DNA of 64,000 nt. Origin: Lineus longissimus. Lineage: Eukaryota; Nemertea; Pilidiophora; Heteronemertea; Lineidae. The translations under genes and the position numbers were made by a program. This document shows positions 35,101-46,380 of the stretch, one piece after another; position 1 is the stretch's first letter, and each line of letters opens with the position of its first letter. The DNA is taken from the NCBI RefSeq assembly GCF_910592395.1, contig NC_088319.1:682001-746000 (forward strand), written 5' to 3'. The notes below the pieces were generated by a model, which saw only the letters and a program-made list of their open reading frames with translations, was not told where the DNA came from and did not search any database.

Positions 35101-35918
35101 TTTTCGTCCCACATGGTGCCCCCCCCCCCCGTACACCCGCCATGCCGGCCAATGATCAGTACGGCGTGTTAAATACGATAGTTCGGCCTTCTATCGCGAG
35201 GTGTCTGCATCTGTTACTCGGCAATAATAGAAGTTGGAGAAAGTCAAGTTGGTTTTAAAAAGGTATTCTTTCCATACAGCTAGTATTAAACATTTACTTA
35301 CGGATACTGTCATAACTCCTGAATAAATCATGCCATGCTTTTGCAAATTGCGTTAATGGATACTTCGATGTTTGTGAAACCTTCGCAGAAGCCGAAGCTT
35401 GAGACACGATACCGTGCGTAAGTGATGTTGCGGCTACAGACAAGGTTCAGCTATGACCAAGATCTTTGGATAGGGTCCAAATGACTTGCTATCCCTGTCA
35501 CTCAAATCCCCAGACTCTTCAAAATATATAAGATGTCATCAATCAGCTCTCAAGAATCTTATACCCCCATCTATCGCCTGATCTCCAGGCATCAAGTTGA
35601 ATTGATGTCAGGACACAAAGGTCTGACACCCGATTGACTTTGAGCAAAAGAAGGCGTATTACATAACCTCGCCATCATTTTGGAGGCACAATGAAATGGA
35701 ACAAAAAGATACCTTGGCGTGTCATCATCTCCTGAGAGACGCAGGTAAGACCTATTGAATAGGACTTTCATTGAGCACTCGAGCTGGACGCAAGGACCCA
35801 GTACGCGCGCCCCTTGACCGGCCATGCGTTGACCATGCGAGCGGAGCCTGGACGGAGCCAGCTCAAATTTCCCTCCGCGGACAAAGAGATAAAACTTCTA
35901 TGAGGTTACACAATAAGC
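32181..35918. other. Intergenic, no gene recognised
   Basis: AT-rich DNA with scattered short ORFs on both strands, no family motif and no recognised repeat. A C-run lies at 35120-35129. Confidence 0.4.
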
Positions 35919-36185
35919 ATCAAGCGAAAGTCCCGCTTTGACCAGTGAATGCGTCCATCCTCAGAGGCCGGGACAAAGAGTATTTGCATCACTTTGCGAA
36001 GACTACTCCCTTGACCACCGGTTACACAAAGCGTCCTTTTGAAAGGGATTCGGCACAAAACCTACCTTCACTGACACTAGGACAAAAATTTCTTTGGGGT
36101 TACACAATGAGCTCTTCTCCGTGAAAACTTCCCTTGACCAGCAGTTACACAATGCGCCCTCAAAGGGTCTCACACAAAAGGGCCT
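35919..36185. repeat. Degenerate tandem repeat around CCCTTGACCAGC-GTTACACAA
   Basis: Related segments occur at about 35932 (CTTTGACCAGTGAATGCGTCC), 36008 (CCCTTGACCACCGGTTACAC) and 36132 (CCCTTGACCAGCAGTTACAC), each followed by a GCGTCC/GCGCCC-AAAGGG-CACAAAA segment. GGTTACACAAT recurs between them. Spacing is uneven. Confidence 0.55.
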
Positions 36186-36848
36186 CACCCCTCACATCAA
36201 TCTCAGATATCATATTCCTTAACACCCGCCAGCAACAATTGACGACCGTCTGCGAAAAGTACGGCATCGTCTGCTCAACAATGGGATGGGCGCTTTTGAG
36301 ATGACCAGGAGACTCTGCTTTCTTTGACTTCCAGAATCTCATGGAATCTCGGATTCGGTAATTGGTTGTGACGATTGTTGATAGTACGCGATCTTGACCG
36401 CTTACAAAAGGTGGTGTCCACGATTACGCGGGTGGACAAGACCACACCGTGACAGTCTTACGCAATTTGAGTTTGAGACGCGACGCGCTGCCATCTTGAA
36501 ATAAATCTTTTATGGAGAGTGACTTCTTCGGGTTTCAAAGGTGATCTTTTGAAAATACCCCGATGGCTTTTTCGATTGGCTAGACGTGTGTGTCTCTGGT
36601 TTACCTGCAATGCTATGAAATTGTTGGAAAATGGACGGTGCTGTCCATCACATTTGCTAGGTTTCTTTTCTCTCAAAGAATGATGATTATCAACATTATT
36701 AAAGAAACAGCGTACGTGTACGTCAAACATCACCGCATCGCATCAGGTCTTTGATTGTTCCAAAATACACCCAAGTATGAGTGTTAGTAAGGAGAAAGCA
36801 CCATATATGACACTATGACTACAAGTGCATGTAGTAGTCTTCAGTATT

Positions 36849-36977
36849 TCGAATTTACGGCCCAGAATGGGGCCTTTCTCAGATAGACCTCTGACAGCGT
36901 AGTAATATACGAAGGCTGTTCAAGCATGTCAAGTGTTAGTGTCAGAGAAAGGCCCCAAATCGGGCCGAAAATTCGAC
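36849..36977. repeat. Foldback (inverted repeat) of about 38 bp arms
   Basis: The left arm runs TTCGAATTTACGGCCC then TGGGGCCTTTCTC (36849-36886). The right arm is its inverse, GAGAAAGGCCCC then GGGCCGAAAATTCGA (36937-36977), with only a few mismatches and a loop of about 50 bp. It could be a tiny MITE or a hairpin RNA; no target duplication is clear. Confidence 0.75.
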
Positions 36978-39900
36978 ATTTTTTGTTCAGATACGTTTGG
37001 CGGAATTTTGAGATTCTCTGGTCCTTCACTATCCGCGGCTCAATATCAAAGATAATTCACAGTTGCTCCTGTCGCGGAATCCAGAAAACAAAATTTCGGA
37101 ATTCATCAAACGAACAGGGTCGTCTGACATGAAAAAGGGTCGCATTCTTTCAAAGAATATTAAACTTAAAGCTTTGCTACTCGGATATTTTTAAATTTTA
37201 ATTGCAAGGAACTAAAACGGCGGGAAAAGTCCTTTTTTTCGAAACAAAGACCTGCATTCTCAGCAGATTTTTCGGCTAGTAAACAAACTTCACGGCGCAC
37301 AGTGGCTGCAGCCGAGTGTTGCGCAACGTCAAGATAATCAAAATGGCCGCTGCGGGTGTTGCGTAATCGCCTTTGTTGATATTTGGGTTTAGTGGTTGTC
37401 GGTTTTGCGTGCTTTGTTACGCGTGTGGCCCACACGACACAACTGATGCAAGATGACATGGCCAGACGGATATTTTGGCCAATAAGCCCCGCTTACATCA
37501 TTCAAAATCTCCGCGCAAACATGCGAAGATATCAAAGATGTATTGATAAGGGGTATAGTCACGAGTTCATGTTTGACCGGGCAATCCGGACGCGTCCTGT
37601 CATTTTTGAAAAGCCGCAACATTCACCCGGCACTCAAAATAATCCTCTGCAACGTTACTCAACTTTTTATTCGTTTCTATTCTCATTTGACTTTATTACT
37701 CGTAGATTCAGGAGGGATGATCTTTTTGTGGATCGCATACGATGCCGCCCATATTTATTGACTTCTCTCTGACCCCACGCGCGCCGCCGTCTCTCGCACG
37801 GGGCTCAGGCAAGCGACAACACTGTCATGACTTCATGCGATCCCCAAAAAAACCAGTAAATGATTATTCAGTTACATGTACATAGAACTCTTTTTCCTCG
37901 ATTTTGTCATGGGTTGAACAAGTGATTATCTAGGTCTCAGAGAACAGCAGACATGGTCTTCTTTCTATTTGCATTAATCTATCAAACAAACGAACTAAAT
38001 CGGCGGTAACTGGGACGATACCTTGATGTTCCGAACACTGTGTGGTCAATTAAGTCCCAAGTCCACTTCAGACCGGGACAAAATAAGATGCGCACCCGAC
38101 TGCGTGCCTCATGTCACCAAGTTGACCAACTTGAAATAAATCCGTAACAATTTGTTTGATTAGCAAAATCAAATAATCGGAGTATCTTGTCCTCTCTACT
38201 CATCCCATATTTGGGGTTTGAGTGGCCAGGGATTGGCTGGTCAGCTTCCCTCGTGGCGCCTGGAAGCTGGCCTTTCGAGGGCGCAAGAGCAAATTGTCAT
38301 TTTCTAGGGTTAAAGTTCCGTGAAAGCTGTCGCCGATATTTTGGCGAGATCTTCTTTAATCCCTCTTGAAAGTCTGGTGATGATATTTATAGATGTTGTC
38401 TACTTGCTCATAGGTGAATCTCTAATTAATTGGAATTCGAGGGAGCATTTCAAGTTGTCTGGAAATTTTCATTTTTTGTAGCTTCTTGTAAGCAGTTTAC
38501 GAACACTGCTAAAGTTGGGTACGTCCTAAGATGGTAAAGTTCTGTCGATATACATTTTTCTTTTGTAGTCCTATGTTAAAGTTATCAGTATGTACGGTCA
38601 CTATGGTACTATCTGAGCATTGAGGCCTAAAGGCTTCAAACAATTGTCACTACGATTGATACGAGGCACTAGACAGCGCATAAGTGTGTACTACCGGCAT
38701 ATGACCAGTCATACACTGCTGATGCAAGTATGAATTACTAGAGAGAAATGAGATATTCGGCCTAAAACTTGAGATTTTCGAAGGCGGTTCGACAAAACAG
38801 CCGATCGGTTTCAAAGGGACAACAAGATGACCCAACTCACCGCCAGCACCCAGTCGGGGGCCTCCGCCGCAAGGCCCAGTGCGTAAAAGATCACCATTCC
38901 GGCCAGCAACTGGTGACACTCGTAATCTGTCTGAAACCCTCCTACCTCCCGCCAGGCGGCAGGGTCCGACCCTTTCATGGTAACTCGTTGAACCGATTAT
39001 CCCTGGTAGATTAGAGCGGATCCTGAGCTTCCCGCTGTGCGCAGGCGCGAACAATTGGTGGCAGCCATTTTGTTCAAATGTTGTCGTATTTTTGGTAACG
39101 CATTCAATAGTAAGAGGATGTGTTCCTTAAGGAATTGATACTGATAGTGAGCTATCAATATTCTATTCTAAAACACATCAAACTTGATATAGACCATCGA
39201 TCGAGAATCTGCTCTTCACACATTTTGATACGAACCAGTGGTCTCACCAAACCCTCTGTGGCTAAAACGAGGCCAAGCATAATCCATTTTAAAATGAAAC
39301 GCTGTAACCAAGGTGTTTTAGAATTTCCGTTTCAAAAGTTACATTTCGTCAAGGCAATACAAAGGTGAAAAGCTTTTAGAGTGCATGCTTTTCGCGAAAA
39401 GAAAAAAATGAATTTAATATTTTATTTCAATCGGCACAACTACATTTCCTGTTTTTATGAGGGGAAGTGGAAGAAGTTGGTCGTTTAGGACAGGTTGATT
39501 GAGCTACAAATGACCATGGCTTAGTCAAGACTTTTATAACGATATTCAATCAAATAAAGCATGAAGTGTAGGTCAAAACGCCGAAAGAAAACGATAGCAG
39601 TCACAACAGGGAATATAAATGAGAAATTGCCAAACTATCAGAAAGCACTGAGACGTCACGTTCGGCCGCAGCTGCGCACGACCAACTCGAGATCAACACG
39701 GTGGTCGAAATCTGCTTAAAGGGACAACTTGGACCTGATATGTTGGTGGCCGGGAGGATAATGCCCCTGTTCGTCGCCATGTAGTATGACAAATACCGTT
39801 CCCTAATAATGATTTTCGCTCTTGTTGTGAGGCGGTTTTGGACCTGGCTTGCGAATTTCAGATAGGCTTATGGTTACTGTCAGTTCACTTAGTGCACTGT

Positions 39901-39994
39901 AAACTGCCTGGAGAAGTCACGTTCCTGTAGGAAGTTATTTTGCGCTGAAAAACCAACATGATATCTCATGCTCAAGTTGCCCTAAAATGTGGAT
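36978..39994. other. Intergenic, no gene recognised
   Basis: Contains a GC-richer patch around 37300-37500 and another at 38820-38960, with ORFs on both strands but no recognised domain or splice-supported exon. Confidence 0.4.
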
Positions 39995-40210
39995 ATTTTA
40001 TCATGATTGCCAAGGCTTCTATGCGCTGCGACCTGTGATCAAAATTGCTGCTATGTGCAACAAAAATATCTCTCGTCTTTGGGTAATCGGAAATCGCTGG
40101 GTTATACATTGATCGCAGGTCCATGTAATCGCCGATTCTGCGATGACCGCAGCAAACAAGCAATTGTGTTGCTTGCGATCATTATCTCAGTTCGCAGCGA
40201 TTTTAATCAC
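39995..40210. repeat. GCGAT/ATCGC-rich self-similar repeat, copy 1
   Basis: Dense in GCGAT and ATCGC words in both orientations, such as ATCGCTGGG, TGATCGCAGG, TAATCGCCGATT, TGCGATGACCGC and TTGCGATCATT. It shares TGCTGCTA-TGTGCAAC- and ATCTCTCGTC-type words with the tract at 46240-46380. Confidence 0.5.
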
Positions 40211-41843
40211 CCGTTTGCGGGACATCTTGACTTGTCCTGAATGGTTGTTTTGTAGAGTTACATGTCTCTCAAAACTGACAGTTCAATCTCAAGATGGTTA
40301 CACATCACAGGTGCAAGACCACCAAAACCAATCCGGCGCAGGTTTTCGGCAGCGGGACACGTTCCAGAAGTTGTATCGTGTCCGAAAGTGTGTTTTTCCG
40401 GGTGGCAGGGGGTTCGAATTACCGCCCGATGAATGTAGCAAGCAGACCGTGGTCTTGAAGGCAAATAACTTCCCCGGGACGCAAACAAAGTCCAAGCTCA
40501 CATAACATGATTTGGCAATTTTATCTACGTGTTCCCCTCCTCCACATTTAGGAAATTGTCTCTTTTATTTCGAATGTCTGATGTGCGTATTGTATTTTTT
40601 AGGTTTTTTTTTACCGCTTTGGACCACCAAAAAGTATGATGATCAAATTTCTAATGTGCCCATGGTCCATCAGGGAAACAGCTATAAACGGCGGTTTTAC
40701 TCCTTGCGGGCTGAATTTGAGGAGGCCTGCTTGGACCCTTGTATCATTTGGCCATAAGAAAGGACGAAATGTCACCTCAATGACCTGGGAAAGGACAAGT
40801 CTTAATACAGGTAGTACGAATTCCTTGTGTTTTCAACTTCGATTTTCACGAAAATACCGTGAATGTCTGGATATGAGTACGAAAGTAAAAAACAAAAAAA
40901 TAATGTTAAAAAAACTTGCTAAAAACGTGAAGAAATCAGTGTCCATTCCAAAGGGTTAAACATTATCCAGATTTTTTCAGCCGATTTAAAAATATTCCCA
41001 CGCTCCAATGGTCTGCACGTGTGGCACACGGCGCGTCGTCCCTCCGGCCAATCAGCCCAGGAGGTGTCGCAAAATACCCCTCCATCCCTTTTTACTCGCT
41101 ATGAAGACCCCAATTTCTTTATCTAAAAATCAAGTCCTTTGTCCAAAAATAAAATCGTCGACAAAGCGTTCCAGCAAATTACCGAATTTCTATGCAGCTT
41201 AAATCAAAACACTAGGAGGGGCCTATCCCTATTACGACACGATTACGTCATCTCGTGACAGGAAGTTTAACGACAATAATGGCTGCTCACGTTCCGACCA
41301 TTTTGTTAATTGAGATTTTCAGTTGTTTACGATTTAATCCCTGCTCTCAACATTACAAGGATTTTGAGTGTAACCTCGGCTTTATGTATAAAAACGGACA
41401 GAGCGAAGTTTTGAAAAGAAAGTGAAGTTGGTTTTTTTCTTTAGTTCGAGCCAAGAGGTTGTGACACTAATGAGGCACCCGTCGTGAAAAGAAAATAGAC
41501 AAATAATTTGGCATTACGTCAAGTCTTGTCACCGAAATGAAAAAGTTTGGCACTAACAACCATTCTCTTTCAAACTTCCCGGTCACAAATTTAAACAAAT
41601 GATTTTAAAATTGTTCGGTGGACATTCGAAACAATTGAATCGGGGATGAAAACGAGTAAAAAGGTGATTGAAAATACATTATCATCAATTTCTTTCGACT
41701 TAGATGAAGGTTGATGTAATTTTGAGTTGACGTGAGATGAGGAAAAAGTTCGGTAACCTGATTGGTTATGTCATAATTAACTTGCTTTACCCTAATATAA
41801 CGAAACAAAGAGAAGTCTGGGAGAATATAAAAAAATAGGGCGC
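40211..41843. other. Intergenic, no gene recognised
   Basis: ORFs at 40258-40505 overlap on opposite strands and carry no recognisable domain. No supported feature. Confidence 0.4.
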
Positions 41844-41916
41844 CACCTCTGCCGGGACTCGAACCCGGAATCTCTGGATTAGAAGTCCAGCGCCTTGTCC
41901 GTTAGGCCACAGAGGC
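41844..41916 (-). tRNA. tRNA-Arg (TCT)
   Basis: On the minus strand the acceptor GCCTCTG pairs with CAGAGGT (one G-U), and G is the discriminator. The A box TGGCCTAACGG and B box GGTTCGAGTCC are intact. Anticodon loop CTTCTAA gives TCT. No intron, although many metazoan Arg-TCT genes have one. A T-run follows the 3' end. Confidence 0.96.
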
Positions 41917-42038
41917 TCTGGTTAAAATGATTGGCATTAGACCGTTAATTCAGCTTGGCCGGGTTAGACTCGTCCAATAGAAACACATCAATAAAACATA
42001 TCAGTGTTCGTTCTTCACCTCTGGGAGTTTCGTTTAAC

Positions 42039-42216
42039 TAGTTGAACCTCTCTATAAAGGACACTCTCGGGACTGACTAGTGCTATCTTTAATAGAGAGG
42101 TGTCCTGATTAGAGAGGATAAATTTGATGGATACAACCAATTTGGGACCAAAACTAGCGTACTTAATAGAGAGGTTGTCCTTAATACGTAGGTGTCTGCT
42201 AATGGAGGTTCCACTG
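42039..42216. mobile_element. Short pogo/Tc1-mariner-like MITE
   Basis: About 178 bp, starting TAGTTGAACCTCTCTATAAA and ending with the inverse of CAGTGGAACCTCCATTAG. Internal copies of TTAATAGAGAGG-TGTCCT and its inverse are subterminal repeats. The TIR resembles that of the 14237-15254 element only in CAGTGGAACC. The TA duplication is decayed. Confidence 0.7.
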
Positions 42217-44278
42217 AATATACTGGTTTCCTAAAAAAGGTTGTTTAGCATACCATTTTAACAGCTTTATTATATCTTATTTTAACAATCATTGCCAATC
42301 AAACATGTCAAATACTGCAAACTTTTTACTTCCAGTATACAAGTTAATTTTAAATAAAAGGGGTCCATTATATTGTTTACAAAACACAATGTAAACAAAG
42401 GTGTCATATTCACTTTAGATTAATCGCACCTACGACTATATTTGTACATCATTATTAGCTACAAATACAATCAAAACAAAGTTATCTTTGGTCTCAGAAA
42501 TATCCATAATATTTATGCCTTTTTTGAACTGAGGAAGAAAACACTTGTTTTTACACCAGTGGTCACCGGAAGGGGGTAAGGCTCATGACTTGTATGAACT
42601 GCTGCTGGATGACCAAAGTTTGTAATTGAACTGTGAGTTTCTTATTATGAATACATAGTTAATCACTGCACGGTTAAGGATTTAAAGATGTAATATTGCG
42701 TTTAATCAACAAGGGTGCGAATAGCGGGAATGAGGGGGCCATATGTCCTGCCTTCGACCCTTTTTCCTGGACCGTGGGAACGTCAGACTTGTCACTGTGG
42801 CGCTGAGGTTTGTCATATACATTGGTGACACCAGGGACAATAGGTTGGGGGATTATCGTGTAATGGATTACCTGTGAAGTTAATCAAAACTGCAATCAGG
42901 CTAATCGAGGTCACGGGCAGATTTTTGATTCCCTATACCAATGTCGTCATTGCATCAACGGATTGTTGCTAATACAATATTTCAGAGATTCCTATATCCA
43001 TCCTCTCGCAGCAGGCCATTGTATCGTCGTCGAAATACACCCAACCTCAGTTTGGGAGTGTTTTTTAGTGATCCAATGACCTTCTATGGAAGGCTGCTCA
43101 TTCCTGTTTGCAAAGATCACATTTATTTTCTTATTTAATGAATGATATATACAAATACCTCCTATGCAATGATGCTTCCACAAAACGCTTTTTGCTCTTT
43201 GGACTGGACAATGTTCAGTAAGTTCTTTTGCAACAGCCGGTGTACGTCTGCAACTGGTATATCGATACCATAAAAGGTAAATCAAATGTCGAAAATAGAG
43301 TACAATGACTAGATGATGTACACAAACACACATGTGTATAAATCGTAAAAAACTGTCTTTTGATAACGACAAAGTTCGAGATCGCAAATGCTTTTGACCT
43401 TGACCACTGCCGGCCGGAAGTCCTTCCTGATCAGGTGTAATTCTAGAGATGGCAGGTGATAGGCGCAGTACAAGCAAATACTCATATGAGAAACTTCCCT
43501 TTTGATGTTACACAAATTTCGTCCCTGAGTTGATCATACTGTCACGTCAGTTTGCTACTTGTGGCGAAGTGTCCACTTGATGTCACTCCAGTTGTCGCAT
43601 CCGCGGGGTTCCTTTGGTGTTACGTCAGACCACCACGATGCGGGCGCCATTTTACAAGTTTCATGGGCGTTAGGTCCACATTTCATGCGAAGTCAACGCT
43701 AATTTATTTGCTTGTCTGTTGCGGAGCACTCCCATAACAATGTACGTACGGACATTTCAGCTTTATTTCATCAAAATTCATCTGATGTATCTCATCAAAT
43801 AATGTTTTCCGACAAATAGATACAGAGAAAACGACTTTGAATTCGTTAAAATGGACTTCAAAGCAGTGTTCCGCTTTCTTTGATAGTTTTGAGGACTTTT
43901 TGCTTAGTATCGCCACCATGGGAAAGGGGTCACGCTATTTCAAACCTGAAAAAGGAATTGCCTCGTTGTGTATGCCACACCCGGATGTCACATTGACAAG
44001 CGTCCAGGGGCACGTGGGACAAAACTCGTCCCTTGGCGTACAAGCTCTATCCCAAACAGATACATAGCGTGTGTATGTATTGACCTTAGGTCAAGGTTGT
44101 TGTGCTTCCAGACCCACGTGACCGACTTGGCGACATCCACATTGCATTGAGTGAGTCAGTCTGATTTTGGCAAACATGCATGGTCCAGTTGTGATATCGG
44201 AAACGCCCGGGTGGTTCTCATGGACCGTGGCACGTCAAGAGTACTCCTGGCATGCCTGGTGCCGGCGCAAACACCACG
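42217..44278. other. Intergenic, no gene recognised
   Basis: AT-rich with many short ORFs. No supported gene, RNA or repeat. Confidence 0.4.
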
Positions 44279-44345
44279 AGAGGTTCGGACTTCCTGACTT
44301 CGCGTCTGGGGTTTCCTAGCTGCATATACCCACTGTGCTACCCGG
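44279..44345 (-). mobile_element. Candidate tRNA-derived SINE head (A and B boxes)
   Basis: On the minus strand TAGCACAGTGG is a perfect Pol III A box, and AGTCCGAACCT, 38 bp later, is a near-consensus B box. No cloverleaf or aminoacyl identity is preserved. Body and tail limits are unknown. Confidence 0.4.
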
Positions 44346-45083
44346 TTATTTTTGTAAGAGGGTTCGAACTTGACATGGGCCATGGGATACTGGACCATAA
44401 GACCAATGAAAATTGATTTTTATCAGTATCCTCTTATCGACTCCGTTAAACCTAACGTGGCTTTGTACACCACAGCCCCTAACTTTCTGCTGCCTTCAAC
44501 TTGTCCACAGGTCTTACAAGTTTTTCCCTTGAAACGACCGAAATGACAGTTCCGCTATGGTCGTTTTGGAGGAAGACATTGGCGGGTCATAAACAAGTCT
44601 GCTGAGCAGCACACAAGGATGAGTAGACTACATGATTTATGAAACTGATTTGTGGCAAGAGGCGATGGGTCGGGGAACCGTCGAAGGACAACATCTTCCG
44701 GAAGACAGGTCGGTCAACAGGTTGTATGGACTCGGCCGTGGGTATTCAGGAATCACTTTCTTCTTGGCCGTCACGCAGATTGAATAGGCAACCAAACCAA
44801 ATATTTCAGGTGGGTGGATGGGGATTGTAGCAATAATGGTCAGCACCTCAGCCATATTACTCATACATTTTTATTGATGAGTCATTTAGATATGTATTGG
44901 GCGTGACTCGGCACTATATTCCATTCGAATACATCGGACCATTACTCTGATATTAGCTTTGTCCTATTATAATTCATTGATTGTACAATATTATTATTCA
45001 TCTTACATGTTTAGGAATTATCATAGCAACAGGCATATGGTTTCGTTTTGTTCAGTTTTACCAATTTTCCCCATTTGGCATTT

Positions 45084-45305
45084 TGAGGAATGTGACCAGA
45101 TCACATTTACTAAAAGATAGTGGTGTTGCACAACACTAGATTATCCCTAGGGTAGGCTTAACCAATGCTCTTTTACGGTGTCAACCAAAGCTGGTCAACT
45201 ATGACACCGGCTGCCAAGAGCTGTGCAACATTACTATTTGTGATCACACTATTACAGTTTAGTTACAATTGGTCAGCCAAGTACCTTTGGCCAGATCTGG
45301 CTGAA
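45084..45305 (+). mobile_element. Family A MITE, copy A5
   Basis: 5'-truncated: starts at AGGAATGTGACCAGATCAC, then runs through the internal segments to GCCAAGTACCTTTGGCCAGA and CTGGCTGAAAA. The outermost left TIR is missing. Confidence 0.85.
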
Positions 45306-46239
45306 AATTACTCTGAAAGAGACACTCTCTCAGCCCTCTCTTGAAGGTATTGTGGCCAATTCAAGCAGGGACGAAACGAGGCCAGGGGTATTTAGAATTC
45401 GAGCCATGTGATGGGAGAAGGTGCATCTTCGAATCAGTTTAGTGACGTGTCAATCTGCATGCTCTTCGGAGGTTTGCTTGCTCCGTGGGAATTGTGTTCA
45501 TTAGTTAAACATTTTTGTAAAAGAGACATTACATGAAAAATAAACCATATTACTCCTACAAAACTATTCGTAAAGTAATTGAAAGTTTAACCGTCCCAGC
45601 AGTAATATCACGTCTATCTGTCGAAATTCTAGCATTATATCCAACAGGTCAACCATACATTTCCCGATAGTTACCCACCAAATCAGTGCATGTCAAATTA
45701 AGGTAATTTTGTCAGATTTAAATTTTGTGAAAATCTCAATGAAAAAGTAAAAAGAGGGCTTTTCATTCTATTTGAAATCAAAGTACTATTTGATTACAAT
45801 GCAGTTGTAAGATATTCTGTTGAATGTTGCATGGGAATTTCTCAATTTCACAGTCATTATTGCAATACAACAAAAGACCCAATTTTCCACCTGTAAGGTA
45901 TTTGAGTTTGAATTGTATATTCACCCTCAAGATGGCTACCGGCTTATTATGAAAAACGGAATCGATTACGCTCAACTGGACGGAATGAAAGGATGAACTA
46001 TGAAATTAACATTAGCGTAATTGATGAATAATGCGTCTTGGAGACTCTTTGGAAGAATAATATGAGGTGAAAACCCCAACAAAATGCTTCGAGGCTTCGG
46101 AAAGCTATTTTTTGAAGATATTTAACTGGGCCTTTTGGGAAGACCCCGAGCAGTAACCTGCATCTTACAATCAAATGGTAAATGTTGTTTTTGATAAGTA
46201 AACAGGTTGTTATGGTCGAGTCATGGTATCTGATAGATC
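45306..46239. other. Intergenic, no gene recognised
   Basis: AT-rich unique DNA without a supported feature. Confidence 0.4.
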
Positions 46240-46380
46240 TCGTGCCATCAGCTAAATCGCCGCGCAAAAGAGCGATTTGAGCGCGACGCAAAAAGCGCTT
46301 TTAATCGCTGCTACATTGTACCTGCGATTATAATCGCGGCAATCTCTCGTCGCTGCGATCACTGATTGTGATCTATACTG
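46240..46380. repeat. GCGAT/ATCGC-rich self-similar repeat, copy 2
   Basis: Contains AAATCGCCGCGC, GAGCGATTTGAGCGCG, TTTTAATCGCTGCTAC, TGCGATTATAATCGCGG and TCGTCGCTGCGATCAC. Words in both orientations can form hairpins. It is related to 39995-40210. Confidence 0.5.

Noticed and set aside
40370-40440. tRNA-like B box (GGTTCGAATTACC)
   Set aside because: No A box at the right spacing and no pairing stems.
42992-43477. 161-codon minus-strand ORF
   Set aside because: Low-information composition, no family motif, and a competing frame on the same strand.
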